From Eutrigla gurnardus (Eukaryota; Chordata; Actinopteri; Perciformes; Triglidae): a stretch of DNA of 64,000 nucleotides. The notes beneath the pieces are model-generated. The model ran no database searches and was not told the DNA's origin. It saw only the letters and a list, made by a program, of their open reading frames with translations. Positions 1 through 10,657 of the stretch are shown piece after piece (the first letter of the stretch is position 1; the number at the start of each line of letters is the position of its first letter). The stretch lies in NCBI GenBank assembly GCA_963514095.1, contig OY741280.1, positions 4,966,395 to 5,030,394 on the forward strand, read 5' to 3'. The position numbers were made by a program, and so were the translations under genes.

Positions 1-228
1 AGCACAAAAGAAAAGATGAGAACGAAGTTGAAGAGAATGGAGACCCTTTGATGCTGCTACAGTGTTCATTGATTTATATGTGCATGTGTTTTAATATTCT
101 TATTCAGTGTGTTTTATTTTGCACCTTTTTTTCAAATGTTATAATAAAGGTTTTTTTTTTGTTCATTCTATGTCTATTTTCCTTTATTGGAAAGCACTTT
201 GTGCTACATTTCTTGTATGGAAAATAAA
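1..228 (+). other. Possible 3' end of a convergent transcript
   Basis: The first 50 bases can be read as the end of a charged coding sequence (KEKMRTKLKRMETL, then TGA at 49-51), although another frame is also open. AT-rich UTR-like DNA with AATAAA at 143-148 and 223-228 follows. The gene identity is not recognisable and the call depends on sequence left of the window. Confidence 0.25.
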
Positions 229-419
229 TAACGTTTAAACGTTTAAAATAACGTTTCTTCTTCACCTTCACCTTCATCATCATTATTATTGTTACGACTG
301 GGTTGTGGAAGTCTTCCAGCATGTGCCGAGTCGCTTACCCTCCCTTCATCTGCGTTGCCCCTGGATACGGTGGCGATCTCTTTCCTTCTCCCCCCATTAT
401 TCCCTGCCTTGTATTCCAG

Positions 420-420
<1 letters not shown>

Positions 421-453
<33 letters not shown>
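421..453 (+). repeat. (CA)n microsatellite
   Basis: Pure CA dinucleotide run of about 16 units. It heads a cluster of CA/TG runs at 530-550, 645-666 and 801-825. Confidence 0.95.
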
Positions 454-455
<2 letters not shown>

Positions 456-644
456 AACGAGAGGCAGTCACACACTTATTAAATACATGGAGACAAAGTG
501 ACAAAAACTTAGGTGGGGGAATAGTCACATACACACACACATACACACACAGTGACTATCAGGTCATTGCATCAGATGACACCTCCTCCCTAGAGCTGGA
601 AACCACTGAAGTTAAAGTGTATGTGTGAGTGTGTGTGCGTGCAC

Positions 645-825
645 GTGTGTGTGTGTGTGTGTGTGTACAGCAGAAGCTGAAACTGTTGAAAGCCCAGAAC
701 ATAAATACTTGATGTGTGCACACAACATTAGTGTGAAATGCTGGATTGTGGTTGAAATCACGAGCCTCAGGGCATGAGTACACTTGAGCATGCCTTTCCT
801 TGTGTGTGTGTGTGTGTGTGTGTGT
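645..825 (+). repeat. Two (TG)n microsatellites
   Basis: TG runs at about 645-666 and 801-825 are separated by unique sequence. The preceding CA run has the opposite orientation, so these strands could pair with it. Confidence 0.9.
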
Positions 826-1299
826 TTTGAAAGCAAACAGCAGCAGCAGGAGCATGAGTGTGTGTGATGAACAGGTATTGGACATCATAGATTGAGATGG
901 TTAGTTATGTGTTCATGTTGGACGCCGGCTGGATTCTTGTGATGTCAAGAGTTCACGCTAGAATCTCAGGATGACATCACCAGGAAATCCATCTTGTTAT
1001 GTTTCTGCATGCGTTTGTGTCAGGCGAGTCGCTATGTGGAGCTGTACAAGATGTGTGTGTCTGACTGTATTAGAGGCGACCACAATGGTGGCTCACATCA
1101 GTAATATTAGAATGTCTGTATTGAAAGAAGGTCAAAGAGTGGTATTTGGTGGCTTTGAGGTTTGATTTACTAAGATGTTTGATTCAATCACCTGCCTTTT
1201 TTTCTGAAAAGTTTCCAATGGTGGTGTTCTGTGTTCTGATGGGTCTGTGTGATATTCCATCTGGTGCATCAGGTTAGTCCAACAAGCCCTCCAACTCAT

Positions 1300-1999
1300 A
1301 CGACCACAGTTGTCGTTGGTCCATGCACTCGAATACGACCTCTGGGAGCGTATTGCGGAGATTCTTCCGCAACGATAGTAGTGGTTAAGGTTAGGGTTAG
1401 GTCGACGTGTGGAGGCGGTCTCTGCCGATGATGCACGCGCGGGGGGGGGGGGGTTAGGTTTAGGTCGACGTGTGGGGGGGGGGTCTCTGCCGATGATTGA
1501 CGGGGGGCGCGCGGGGGGGGGGGGCAGCGCGGGGGGCGCGCGGGCGCGCGGGGGGGGGGGGGGGTAGCGCGGGGGGCGCGCGGGGGGGGGGGGGGGTTGG
1601 GGTGGGGGGGGGGTTAGGGGGGGGTGGGGAGGGTGTGGGGGGAAGATGTCGTGGAATCGGGGTAGGTTTAGGTCGACGTGTGGGGGGGGTCTCTGCCGAT
1701 GATTGACGGGGGGCGCGCGGGGGGGGGGGCAGCGCGGGGGGCGCGCGGGCGCGCGGGGGGTAGCGCGGGGGGCGCGCGGGGGGGGGGGGGGTTGGGGTGG
1801 GGGGGGGTTAGGGGGGGGGGTGGGGAGGGTGTGGGGGGAAGATGTCGTGGAATCGGGGTAGGTTTAGGTCGACGTGTGGGGGGGGCGATCGTCTGAGACA
1901 CCGGAGTGTCGATATTTACTTGACCGCTAGAGGGCGCGCTATTTTGAAACGTAACATATGGTCGTAATTCGGTGCTTGACACACGACCTATGTGGTCGT
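1300..1999. mobile_element. Possible MITE bounded by ACGACCACA inverted ends
   Basis: ACGACCACA at 1300-1308 is matched in inverse by TGTGGTCGT at 1991-1999. CG-rich, CpG-preserving sequence fills the ends, and a poly-G tandem repeat occupies the centre. No target-site duplication could be fixed. It could equally be a satellite-like locus. Confidence 0.35.
1383..1886 (+). repeat. G-rich tandem repeat, units of about 200 bp, telomere-like junctions
   Basis: The motif GGTCGACGTGTGG recurs near 1400, 1465, 1671 and 1867. Two full units (about 206 and 195 bp) share GTCTCTGCCGATGATTGACG, then GCGCGCGGG blocks with poly-G runs of 7-14, then GATGTCGTGGAATCGGGG. TTAGGTTTAGG and GGTTAGGGTTAGG at the unit joins resemble telomeric repeats. 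Runs of G this dense can form G-quadruplexes on the plus strand. Confidence 0.85.
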
Positions 2000-2258
2000 T
2001 TTCTCGAGGAGGACAGTCTGGGTTAGTCTGTAGGAGGGTTAGAGGCAGACAGCAGAGGATTCCAGGGAATTTTCCTTTTCATTTATAATGTTTAACAAAC
2101 AATTGCCAATTGATTGGCGTTGGTTAGAGTAACTTCAACAGAGTCAAATAATAAGACATCTTCACAATCTATTGTCACATTATCGCCTTTTTAAGTTGGT
2201 ATGGTTCATGAAACAGTACACTATCTAGCAGACAACCAGCAACATTAATTTCAAGTCG

Positions 2259-2310
2259 TGTGTGTGTGTGTGTGTGTGTGGGTGTGTTTTTGTGTGTGTG
2301 TTTTTCCAAT
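2259..2310 (+). repeat. (TG)n microsatellite
   Basis: Interrupted TG run with T-rich breaks. Confidence 0.9.
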
Positions 2311-3489
2311 ATTCACCCTCTTTTAGTTCTGTGTTTGGTTTCCTCCAACTTCTGAGGGAAGAAACTTGTCTCCTAACAAATGATGTCCCCACACAATGAA
2401 ACTGCACTGTACATTTTGAAGAAAAAACATCTCCTTAATGTTATTAAGATCACAGTTTGAAACACAAGTTAATGACGTGACTGAAAGAAAACGGAACAAA
2501 ACATTTTACAAAACGACTTTAATAGGCTAAATTAAAATAACTAATTTGGTTGACTTAAAATGAGTTGGAAATTAAAGCAAAACAAAAAGGCTTGATTATG
2601 TTGAAGCAACCAAAGTCCTTGGTTCACATGGGACATGAACAGCAGTCTCTCTGAAAGAATATGTTTCCCTCTAAATGTAGTTTAAAAGTCCGTTTTGTTA
2701 TTTGATAACGTTTCTAGGAGACGTAGTTGTGAGGGAAGAAACTGTCTCTTTAGCTGCTTAATACTCCACTATCTCTTCACCAAATAGTTGCCAATTTTGT
2801 CTGCCTGGGGTTTAGCAGCTGCCTGCGGCGGCTACAACACTGATAAACAGGTGGGCCAATCTCAGAACCCAACGGTTGTCAGTCTGACGATGGATTTGGC
2901 GGTGGGGGGCTACATTTCTTTAGTTCCAGAAAGCACAAACACAGGAATGAGGAAACGGTTTAAGGAGATTATGGTGCTGGAAGAGAAAAGTTGCAGGCTG
3001 GAAAAAAACAAAAACAAATAATGAACAGAAAGAAGAAAGGAGGCAAAAATATAAGAAGCATCGTCCACTATAATGCGCTCCAGTAGAATCCCACCAGCCA
3101 GTACGACCTCAATAACGAACATAAAGTAGAATTATCACCTCTCTGACAAGGTGGAATTGAAATTGAATTTGAGGCAGAGCTGTTAGATTATACAGGTGTA
3201 CGTTATCAAGTCGCCGGTGAGTGCATATTAGCTATCAGCTGGAAGCTCATCGAAATATTCCACGTATCTTTTGCATCATTTGATACACTTTTCCTCTAAA
3301 TCCCTCTAAATGTAGGCCTATATTTTGTACCATACTGGACCGGCGTCATCAGTGTTAAAATTGTTGGTTATGATTATGATGGTATTGTGGTTATTGTTGA
3401 ATCTTCATTTTGTGAAAAGAAATGGGAGACTACCTGCAGTCTATTACCTGATGTTTCTATCCTATGCACATGTGTGCTATGTGTGACCA
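2311..3489. other. Intergenic, no gene seen
   Basis: AT-rich sequence with stop codons in all frames. No repeat family is recognised. Confidence 0.5.
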
Positions 3490-3621
3490 TTATGCAACGT
3501 TCACACCGGACACGATAGACGTGAATACAATCGCGTGAGACGCGTGTATCGCGCCGCTTGATCATTTTGGACTATTTGTGTCATTCGCGTCATCCGCGCA
3601 TGACGCTCATTTTTGAACCGG

Positions 3622-3791
3622 TGCCACTGTAGCGGGGGAAACGAGGGCAGCGCCGGCGGGGGGCCGGCGGGTCACGTTGGCGGACCCTCCTCCTCCGCCT
3701 CGGGGTACCTGATACCAGAGTCCGGGAGCCTCCTCCGGGAGCCACGTCCCTCGCACCTCTCCCCAGGGAGAGTCGGGGCCACATTCGACTA
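3622..3791 (+). other. Probable ITS2 3' part joined to the 28S fragment
   Basis: A GC-rich stretch lies immediately upstream of, and collinear with, the 28S start, as ITS2 is in the rDNA unit. The last ~50 nt before the 28S are the most convincing. The left limit is set by the point where similarity to the sister transposon ends. Confidence 0.7.
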
Positions 3792-3809
3792 CGACCTCAG
3801 ATCAGACGA

Positions 3810-3876
<67 letters not shown>

Positions 3877-4090
3877 GCGGCGAGCAAAGAGGGAAGAGCC
3901 CAGCGCCGAATCCACGTCCGACGGGCGGACGTGGGAAATGTGGCGTACGGAAGACCGCTTGCCCGGTGTCGCTCGGGGGCCTGAGTCCTTCTGATCGAGG
4001 CTCAGCCCGTGGACGGTGTGAGGCCGGAAACAGTCCCTGTCGTGCCGGGGTCCGGTCTTCTCGGAGTCGGGTTGTTTGGGAATGCAGCCC
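3792..4090 (+). rRNA. 28S rRNA 5' fragment inside a transposon (non-functional)
   Basis: Starting at CGACCTCAGATCAGACGAGA, through CCCGCTGAATTTAAGCATAT and the conserved GTAGCGGCGAGC segment, to GGGTTGTTTGGGAATGCAGC, this is the first ~300 nt of vertebrate 28S rRNA including the D1 region. It shows few changes (for example GAGCAAAG for GAGCGAAG). It stops abruptly at 4090, where the genuine gene would continue. It lacks the rest of 28S, so it is a captured fragment. Confidence 0.95.
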
Positions 4091-4372
4091 GTCCATCTCA
4101 GCTCATCTGTCTGTCGGCTTGAACTCGTCGCTGATTGGATGTCGCGGCGCGATGCCGCCTGAAAAGTTTGATATTTTCAACTTTATTCGCGTCGCTTCAG
4201 ACGTGCCATTCGCTTCATTCGCGTCAGACGCGCCATTCTCTTCAGACGAGTCAGACGCTCCATTCGCGCCACCTCCGCCTGAATCGCGTGTCATTGCGCC
4301 ATTTACATTGATTTTCAATGTAGAGTCGCCGCTCAATTCCCGTCTATCGCGTCCGGTGTGAACGCCCCTTTA

Positions 4373-4956
4373 GACTGTACCAAGGACATCACTGAGTGCT
4401 CTCTCATGCCTTCACACAGTCACTACATCCAATTATGTTACTTAAAGTAATGTTGAAGAAGATTCCAGAATTTATCGTCATCGTCACAGACTGAATGCGT
4501 CATCTTATACGAACCAAAACAACATTAAAAAAGGGTAGGTGAAGTGTTGCTCTTTGGACTTCCTTTTATCTGTAGGAGGTGAGACACTGCAGGACGCTTC
4601 ACTAAACAACTAATATCCATTTAAACAGTCCATTCTACAAACCGCACCAACGTCTATCGAGCCACTGATCAACTGCTTCCTGGTAGCTGCCACAGCCGGT
4701 GATTGATCACAGACACGTACCATAATGCAGCGCAAAAACATATTTAGGGAGACGTTAACGGCATGTAAACGTAAGCATGGATAAACTAATGTGCGTAAAC
4801 GACATTCAGATATGCGTAAACGCTATTTGGAGGTGTGTAAACGCTATTTCCAAAATTCCAGAGGTGCGTAAACAGCGTTTACCTGTGGTTAGCCTCCACT
4901 ACAGCCTTGGTAATACTGTACATGATCAGTGAAAACATGAGGAATGTTACTTCAGC
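4373..4956. other. Intergenic with repeated TGCGTAAAC motif
   Basis: Five TGYRTAAAC copies occur at about 4763, 4792, 4813, 4835 and 4865. The last is followed by the inverted GTTTAC, so a small hairpin is possible at 4868-4882. No gene is seen. Confidence 0.6.
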
Positions 4957-4979
4957 TATATATATATATATATATATAC
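4957..4979. repeat. (TA)n microsatellite
   Basis: TA run followed by a short CA run. Confidence 0.9.
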
Positions 4980-5020
4980 ACACACATACATTATGGATAC
5001 ATATGTGAACATTTTACTTG

Positions 5021-5515
5021 TCAGCTGGCAACACATTGTCAGTAATGTTCCATATGCTGTTTCAATCGAACCAAGTGCATAACAGTGTGTGCTGTTATTG
5101 TGATTGCACCTATTAAGAGAAGATGAGTGCAATAAATTCAACCCTTTGCCGATGTTACGGGAGATGCAGAGGAAAGGGAGAAGCGGGCAAATACATATTC
5201 CAAAGGCACATAATTGTATAGAGAGAAGAAACGTTGACCGTGTGCAAACATTTGGAGGATCGCCGCGAGTGCCTGTGAGGACGTGCAGCAGAGATAAAAA
5301 AAAAAGAATTAATGTAGACGTAAAGTTTAATCAGAGGACCGCATTTGCAAACAGCTGGCAACTATAGTGTTGGTATAATAAAACATATGCTGTTTCCATC
5401 AGACAGTCACAGTGGGTGCTGTTGTTGAGATTGCACCTATTAAGGGGAGATGGCGTTTACGAAGCCCTTTGGGGGCATTAACAGAGATGCAGATGGAAGG
5501 AAGGGAAGAGCGATT
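5021..5515 (+). repeat. Diverged direct duplication of about 330 bp
   Basis: CAGCTGGCAAC, CATATGCTGTTTC and GATTGCACCTATTAAG occur in the same order at 5022-5124 and 5352-5452. The offset is about 327-330 bp. The copies have diverged considerably. No coding content is recognised. Confidence 0.7.
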
Positions 5516-6590
5516 TTTAAAAAGGTGCTGCATGTGGCGTTTTGATATCAGCTGATCATTACCACGATAATTATAGTTAAAGAGATCAATTAAAATAATC
5601 GCAAAAAACTGTCACTCAAGTTATCAAAAACTGAGAAACCAACCGGATGGGTCACACTGATCGGTAACGCATTTATCTCGTTTGCTGCCATGCAACATTT
5701 TCAAAACACATTTGGCCAAGAAAACTAAATTATATTGAGATATATTAGTGTTAATATACTCAATATTAGACTATCAGATCCCCTCTTGACAGGAGGATTC
5801 ACTGCAGGCCTGGTGCATTAGACTGCATTCGTTTTAGCTAGGTGTACCTAATAAACTGGAAACTTGAGTGTTTGTCTGGGATTTATGACTGAATTGGATG
5901 TTTCAGGCTAACACTGTGCCCAAGAGAAATAGAGATAAAAAAAATGGTGAAAAGTGGGAGTGAAACAAAGAGCGGTTGTCTTTACTGGTCGATAGAACTA
6001 AACCCAAAAGACGACAGAAGAGTTGTAGCTGTTGTTCAGATTGAACCTTAAAACAAATAAAGGAGCCATCATCTCTCTACCAGTAGTTGCTGATGTTCAG
6101 TTGGTCATTCTGGGGGTTGTGTTGCTGGAAAAGTGGTGATGTGGCAGACTCAGGAATTCACCGAATTGACTGGAATTAGCGACGCTCCAAGCTAGTGATG
6201 GAGTCAAACCAGTGAGGAAGACTTCTTCCAGTACGTCGGGTGATAGAGAAGGTGCACTGGTCAAACAGACACGGGATTTGCAACCAGGAGACTGATAACT
6301 TATTGGGAAGTGACGTTAGGGGAGTGTAACCTTTTACTCAATCATTTTGTGGTTTTGCTTCTCATTCTTTTTTTTCTTTATTGTTTCGCCATTTTCTCTT
6401 CTTTTTCGGGCAGTTGGAGAAGTGGCAATTTCATCATCATCACAATGGGAGTTGTGGGAAATGCAGTCTTTAGTCGAGCAACACGTGCTGCTCCCTATAC
6501 CTGTTAATAGTGAGACAGCGGAAACATGGACTGTGCAAAAAAAGGGCTTAGAGTGTATTCTTCTTAATTTCCTGCCAGAGTACCTTCATT
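5516..6590. other. Intergenic, no gene seen
   Basis: Ordinary AT-rich sequence. Short open frames at 6310-6724 are T-rich and without recognisable motifs. Confidence 0.5.
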
Positions 6591-6593
6591 ATA

Positions 6594-6656
6594 ATCATCC
6601 ATCGTCTACCACTTATCCTGTATTCAGGGTCGCAGGGGGGCTGGAGCTGATCCCTG
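6594..6656 (-). mobile_element. LINE-type 3' end fragment (GCTTATCC...CATCCATC family)
   Basis: CATCCATCGTCTACCACTTA, then TCCTGTATTCAGGGTCGC and GGGGGGCTGGAGC. It matches the fragment at 56655-56742 and ends in the GATGGATG-type tail seen on many fish retroelements when read on the minus strand. Confidence 0.55.
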
Positions 6657-6864
6657 TGAAAAGCCGTGTCCCTGAGTACTTCCTCCGTATCATCCTTCAC
6701 TTAAACTTACTGTGTATTAACTGACCCACCTGACACGGAAGGCTGATGGGGAAAACATCCTCTTTATGGTGCAAACTGCCAGTAAGTAAGGTCGACATGG
6801 CAATAGCTTGTATGTTTGTGTCGAGCAATCAAGCGTGATATCAATTGTGTTTCCAAAATTGCAT

Positions 6865-6965
6865 GCATTAAGGGCTGCTGGAACAGCCTCCACTCTTCTG
6901 GTTATGTAGGGATTTTCAGCCAGTCAGCCACAAGTGCATCATGGAGGTCGGCCGCTGCTGCTGGC
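6865..6965 (+). repeat. Teleost interspersed repeat fragment
   Basis: GGAACAGCCTCCACTCTTCTGG followed by a CAGCCACAAGTGCATCATGGAGGTCGG-like segment resembles a common fish repeat, abbreviated here as ACAGCCTCCACTCTTCTGG. A related decayed copy lies near 55390-55505. Confidence 0.5.
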
Positions 6966-9900
6966 TGACAAAACCATGGCTGTGGTTGGAAAGTCTTTTT
7001 TGCTTCAGAAGGTTCCTAATTGGGTGAAATGACCCAGAGGAACCTTTTATTAAGATGTGCTTCTTGTAGTCCAGCTTCAGGACATTATAGTTTCACCACA
7101 ACAGACTGGCGTCGATTTTCCAAAATCCTTCGGGTTAGGAAAAGACGTAAGGATGACATTTATTGACTATTCGGCCTGCACCTATTTCCAGGGCTCATGG
7201 AGCAGCTGGACTTTTTGTTTTGTTTACAAGATTTGTTTTATGGTAAATATCTCTTTTGCAGCCAGATCTTATTAAAAATGCTGTTTTTCACACAACAAAA
7301 CTGCATTATGACTTAAGTTTTGACTGAACATATTTTGTTGTGGATCACGTTTGCTCTTGACGTATCACAAATAAGTTTCAAACACGTCAGCATCAGTCAG
7401 CATTGGGAAGAGGTTGTGGTGGTGGATGGGCCAAAACACTACTGTTGTTGTCCAAGTACTTTTGATTGATTGTTGTTTGACAACTTTCCCCCTCCCCTCT
7501 GCCCAATTCTGTTCGAATGCATGCATAGAATAAAATATGACCTGTGCATTTAACCCATACTAAGAATTTAGGAACAGGAAATGTGGGGGGTGAGTGGGTG
7601 TTAACCACCAACCTTGTGATCAAAGGATGACCCGCTATCTAAAAGAAACACAATTCACATATACCTTTTTTTGTATCAAACATCATTGACATAAGGTCAG
7701 CAGTGAATACATTATCACATGGTGTCCTTTCCTGTATGTGCGGTATAATGTCACATCACGTACTGAGCAGTTTAACGGCGTGCCGCGCCGCCTTGTAAAC
7801 GTGCCGCTGAGTGCTCCGGGCCAGAACATCCTGACATGCTGTTAGCCTGACATTTCAACAGCCTTCACGTACAGCGAGGGTTAGTGGATTTTTACGTAGA
7901 CACACATGTACTCAGGTGAACGGCCCCGGGAGAGACGTTAGGAGGAGATATTAATCAAAGAGCAAACGTGCACGTGGCAGCAGGAACGCAGGAGCCTTTT
8001 ATAAAGTGTGTGCTGCAGCTCATTTCGAGTCAACATGTTTGAACTCCTGAGCCCGTCGTCTAATTATAGGACCGGCAAAAGGGCAGGAAGAGAAAGTGTT
8101 AGCAGGTAAATCCTGCTGTGTATGGGAGAAAGGGTGTGTGTGTGTATGTGTGTGAGACGCTATATGGAAGAAGTGTGTGTGTGGGTGAGAGAGAGAGATT
8201 TATCCATATCTGCAGTGTTCCTAATACAGGCAGCACAGAGGAGGCCTATTGTTGCAAAAATGACAACCGGCTCTATCGTACCCTGCAGACAGCACGAGAA
8301 CCCCGTCGCTTCTCACTTTCTTTCCTCCCACCTTTCTCTCTTCTCTTTCTCTCTTTCTTTCCTTCCTCCCACCTCTTTTCTCTCTCCATCTCTTCTCCAT
8401 TTTTATCCCATCAGTTTTATTGTCTTTAACGGGCTCTCCCTTTCTTCTCTCCAACCCCCTCTACCATGTCTCTTCTTTTCTTCATTTTTGATCTTACTTT
8501 CTCTTTTCTTCCCTTTGTCCTACTTTTTTCCTGTTTATTCTTTGTCTTATTTAGCAGTCAGCAGCCTTATCGTCCCTCTCTTGTTCCTCTCTATTTTCAG
8601 CCTGATCATCGTTTTCTTATCTTGGATTTCAAAGGCATCAATCCTCAGTTTTATTGACTCTAAAATACACTTTAGCTTCTACCATAACTGGGGACGTAAC
8701 AGATAAGAATGTCTCACGAAGTCATCGATTCACTTTGGCCCAAATAAAATGTCCTTTGACCTTAACTAACAAAACTCCACTCCAACTACTTGTTTAGGTT
8801 TCGTAAAAAAAACATAGTTTAGTTTAAAATGTTGAGGCACTGAAAGTAGGTTACTTGATTCACGCGGGTGATACTTCAAAAGCAAACGTAATCCACAACA
8901 AAATAAGTGGTCCTTGAAACATCATTTACAATGTAGTTTTGGTGTGGTTTTCAGGGTTAGTATGCAGATCCAGTTTTGACGTAACAGATTCATTCCCTCC
9001 TTGTCAGCTTTGATTTTTGGGCCTTGTGCGACGAGTTGTAAGAGTTAGTTGGAGATTTATTCTGGGCTGCTAGTAAATATCCAATTCATTCTTCCCATTG
9101 ACAATGATATATGTGACTCACGGTTGCTGCACTTCTGATGGACATTAAACTCTCCTGGTTGAATCATCAGAGTGAAAGACAAGACACACACTTTGTTCTA
9201 ACACACACACACACACACACTACTTGGGTGAGAAAATATGGGATTCTTTCCATGTGCCAAGTGCAGGAATCTCATGCTTATCGGATTTGCATGACTTGGA
9301 GGGTTTGGAGGGTTGAATGCCTTATTTTGCCGAAATAGACGCTCATGATAAGCCTCTGCCCTCTATTGGGATCTAGATCTACATGGTGACCAGGGTTCAG
9401 GTCTTGTTTGCAGCATCACAGACCTTTTCTTGCTATGAAATTCAGCTTTTGCCCTATGGCAATGAAATTCTGCACACATCGTCTTAATGCAGCAGCAATT
9501 TGACTTGATCTGATCACGCCATATGCCATCCGTGTGACATGTGGCGTACATGGACTCTGTGTATTGCTGCATGCAGCTATAGCCTATATTTCTTCATTTT
9601 GTTTATGCCTTCTGAACTTTAATAAAACGACTTCCATGGCACATTTTTTCGCATATTTATATGCTCGCTGTGTTTTTGCTCATGGGCAAAAATGATTATT
9701 TCATAATAGAGAAAATAGATAGTGTCTTAAATGAATACAAATCTATTTACTTTTGGTAAATTTTGGATGAGTTCATCATAACAAGTACTGTGACTTGGCT
9801 ACAGCTCTGATAGCAGCTTCTATCTGACTTCTTCTTCTTTGTAATGGCGGCTGCAGCTCATGAGTATTGTTCTGTTGTCCCACTGACAAAAAGACTACTT

Positions 9901-10580
9901 CTCAGAAACCATGTTTAAATAAAAAAACATGGTCACGACATAAATCTGAAGCACTGTTACTTTATCCAGGAGACTCATACCCAAATTTGGAATATGAATT
10001 CAGATTGAGTCAATGGAACCAGTGGCTTCCACCAAAATTTATGTCATGAAGTCATGAAATGCAATCTATTGGTTTTGTGGTCAGGGACACACGTTTTCCC
10101 CTGTCCCTGAGGATTTATTATCTGGGAGTTTTCCTAAATGTAGAGATTTAATTTCTGTGGTTATTTCACGAACTGCCTCAACACCAATGACGATCCATCT
10201 CTTTGCTTGGATTAGGTGGGAGGTAGGTTGTGTGGTCTCTGGCATGATGGCGACGGCCGGAGCCGCCCACTTTGAGTTGTGGTTGTGGATGGCTGGCAGA
10301 GAGACTATGTCCACATGTTGAAATCTCTGTTTCTTTGAAATTAGCCTGGTGAAAACAAACACCCCACGTTCCTGGAATATTAAAGTAAGAATCAACACAA
10401 AGTGTGTTGCAATCCATTCACTCATCCAACCGAAATAAAACTCAGGCACTTGTTTCAGTTCTTTATTAAAATCATCTTTTTTTAAATTTCTGTCCTGCTT
10501 GCAGTGCAGCACATTATTGTCATTGTCCCCATTGGTGGCAGAAGGCTGGAGCAGAGTGGCAGCAGCATCTTACCACCCTT

Positions 10581-10583
<3 letters not shown>
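6966..10583. other. Intergenic, no gene seen
   Basis: Contains a pyrimidine-rich stretch (8300-8560) that yields long but compositionally biased open frames, a CA run (9201-9220), and otherwise unremarkable DNA. An open frame at 10081-10512 on the minus strand has no recognised motif and no splice or promoter context. Confidence 0.5.

Positions 10584-10655
<72 letters not shown>
10584..10655 (+). repeat. (TG)36 microsatellite
   Basis: 72-bp uninterrupted TG run, the longest pure dinucleotide array downstream of grin2d. Confidence 0.97.

Positions 10656-10657
<2 letters not shown>

Larger units (their letters stand above)
3493..4369. mobile_element. PIF/Harbinger-type non-autonomous element, copy 1, carrying rDNA
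   Basis: The terminal inverted repeat core is CGTTCACACCGG at the left and CCGGTGTGAACG at the right. It is flanked by direct TTA copies at 3490-3492 and 4370-4372, the TWA target duplication typical of PIF/Harbinger. The outer ~130 bp on the left and ~255 bp on the right match copy 2 at 24221-25002. Both have CGCGTCAGACGC-like sub-terminal repeats. The centre (about 3621-4111) is unrelated to copy 2 and consists of ITS2/28S rDNA. There is no transposase. Confidence 0.85.

Noticed and set aside
1383..1470. Interstitial telomere
   Set aside because: Only two or three TTAGGG-like units occur at repeat joins; not a telomeric array.
3792..4090. Functional rRNA gene
   Set aside because: Only the first ~300 nt of 28S is present and it lies inside a transposon, so it is a captured fragment.
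8122..8706. 194-residue open frame, plus strand
   Set aside because: It runs through a CT-rich tract giving Ser/Leu/Phe repeats. There is no domain, splice context or start context.
10081..10512. 143-residue minus-strand open frame
   Set aside because: No recognised motif or repeat, downstream of grin2d, with no splice or promoter support.
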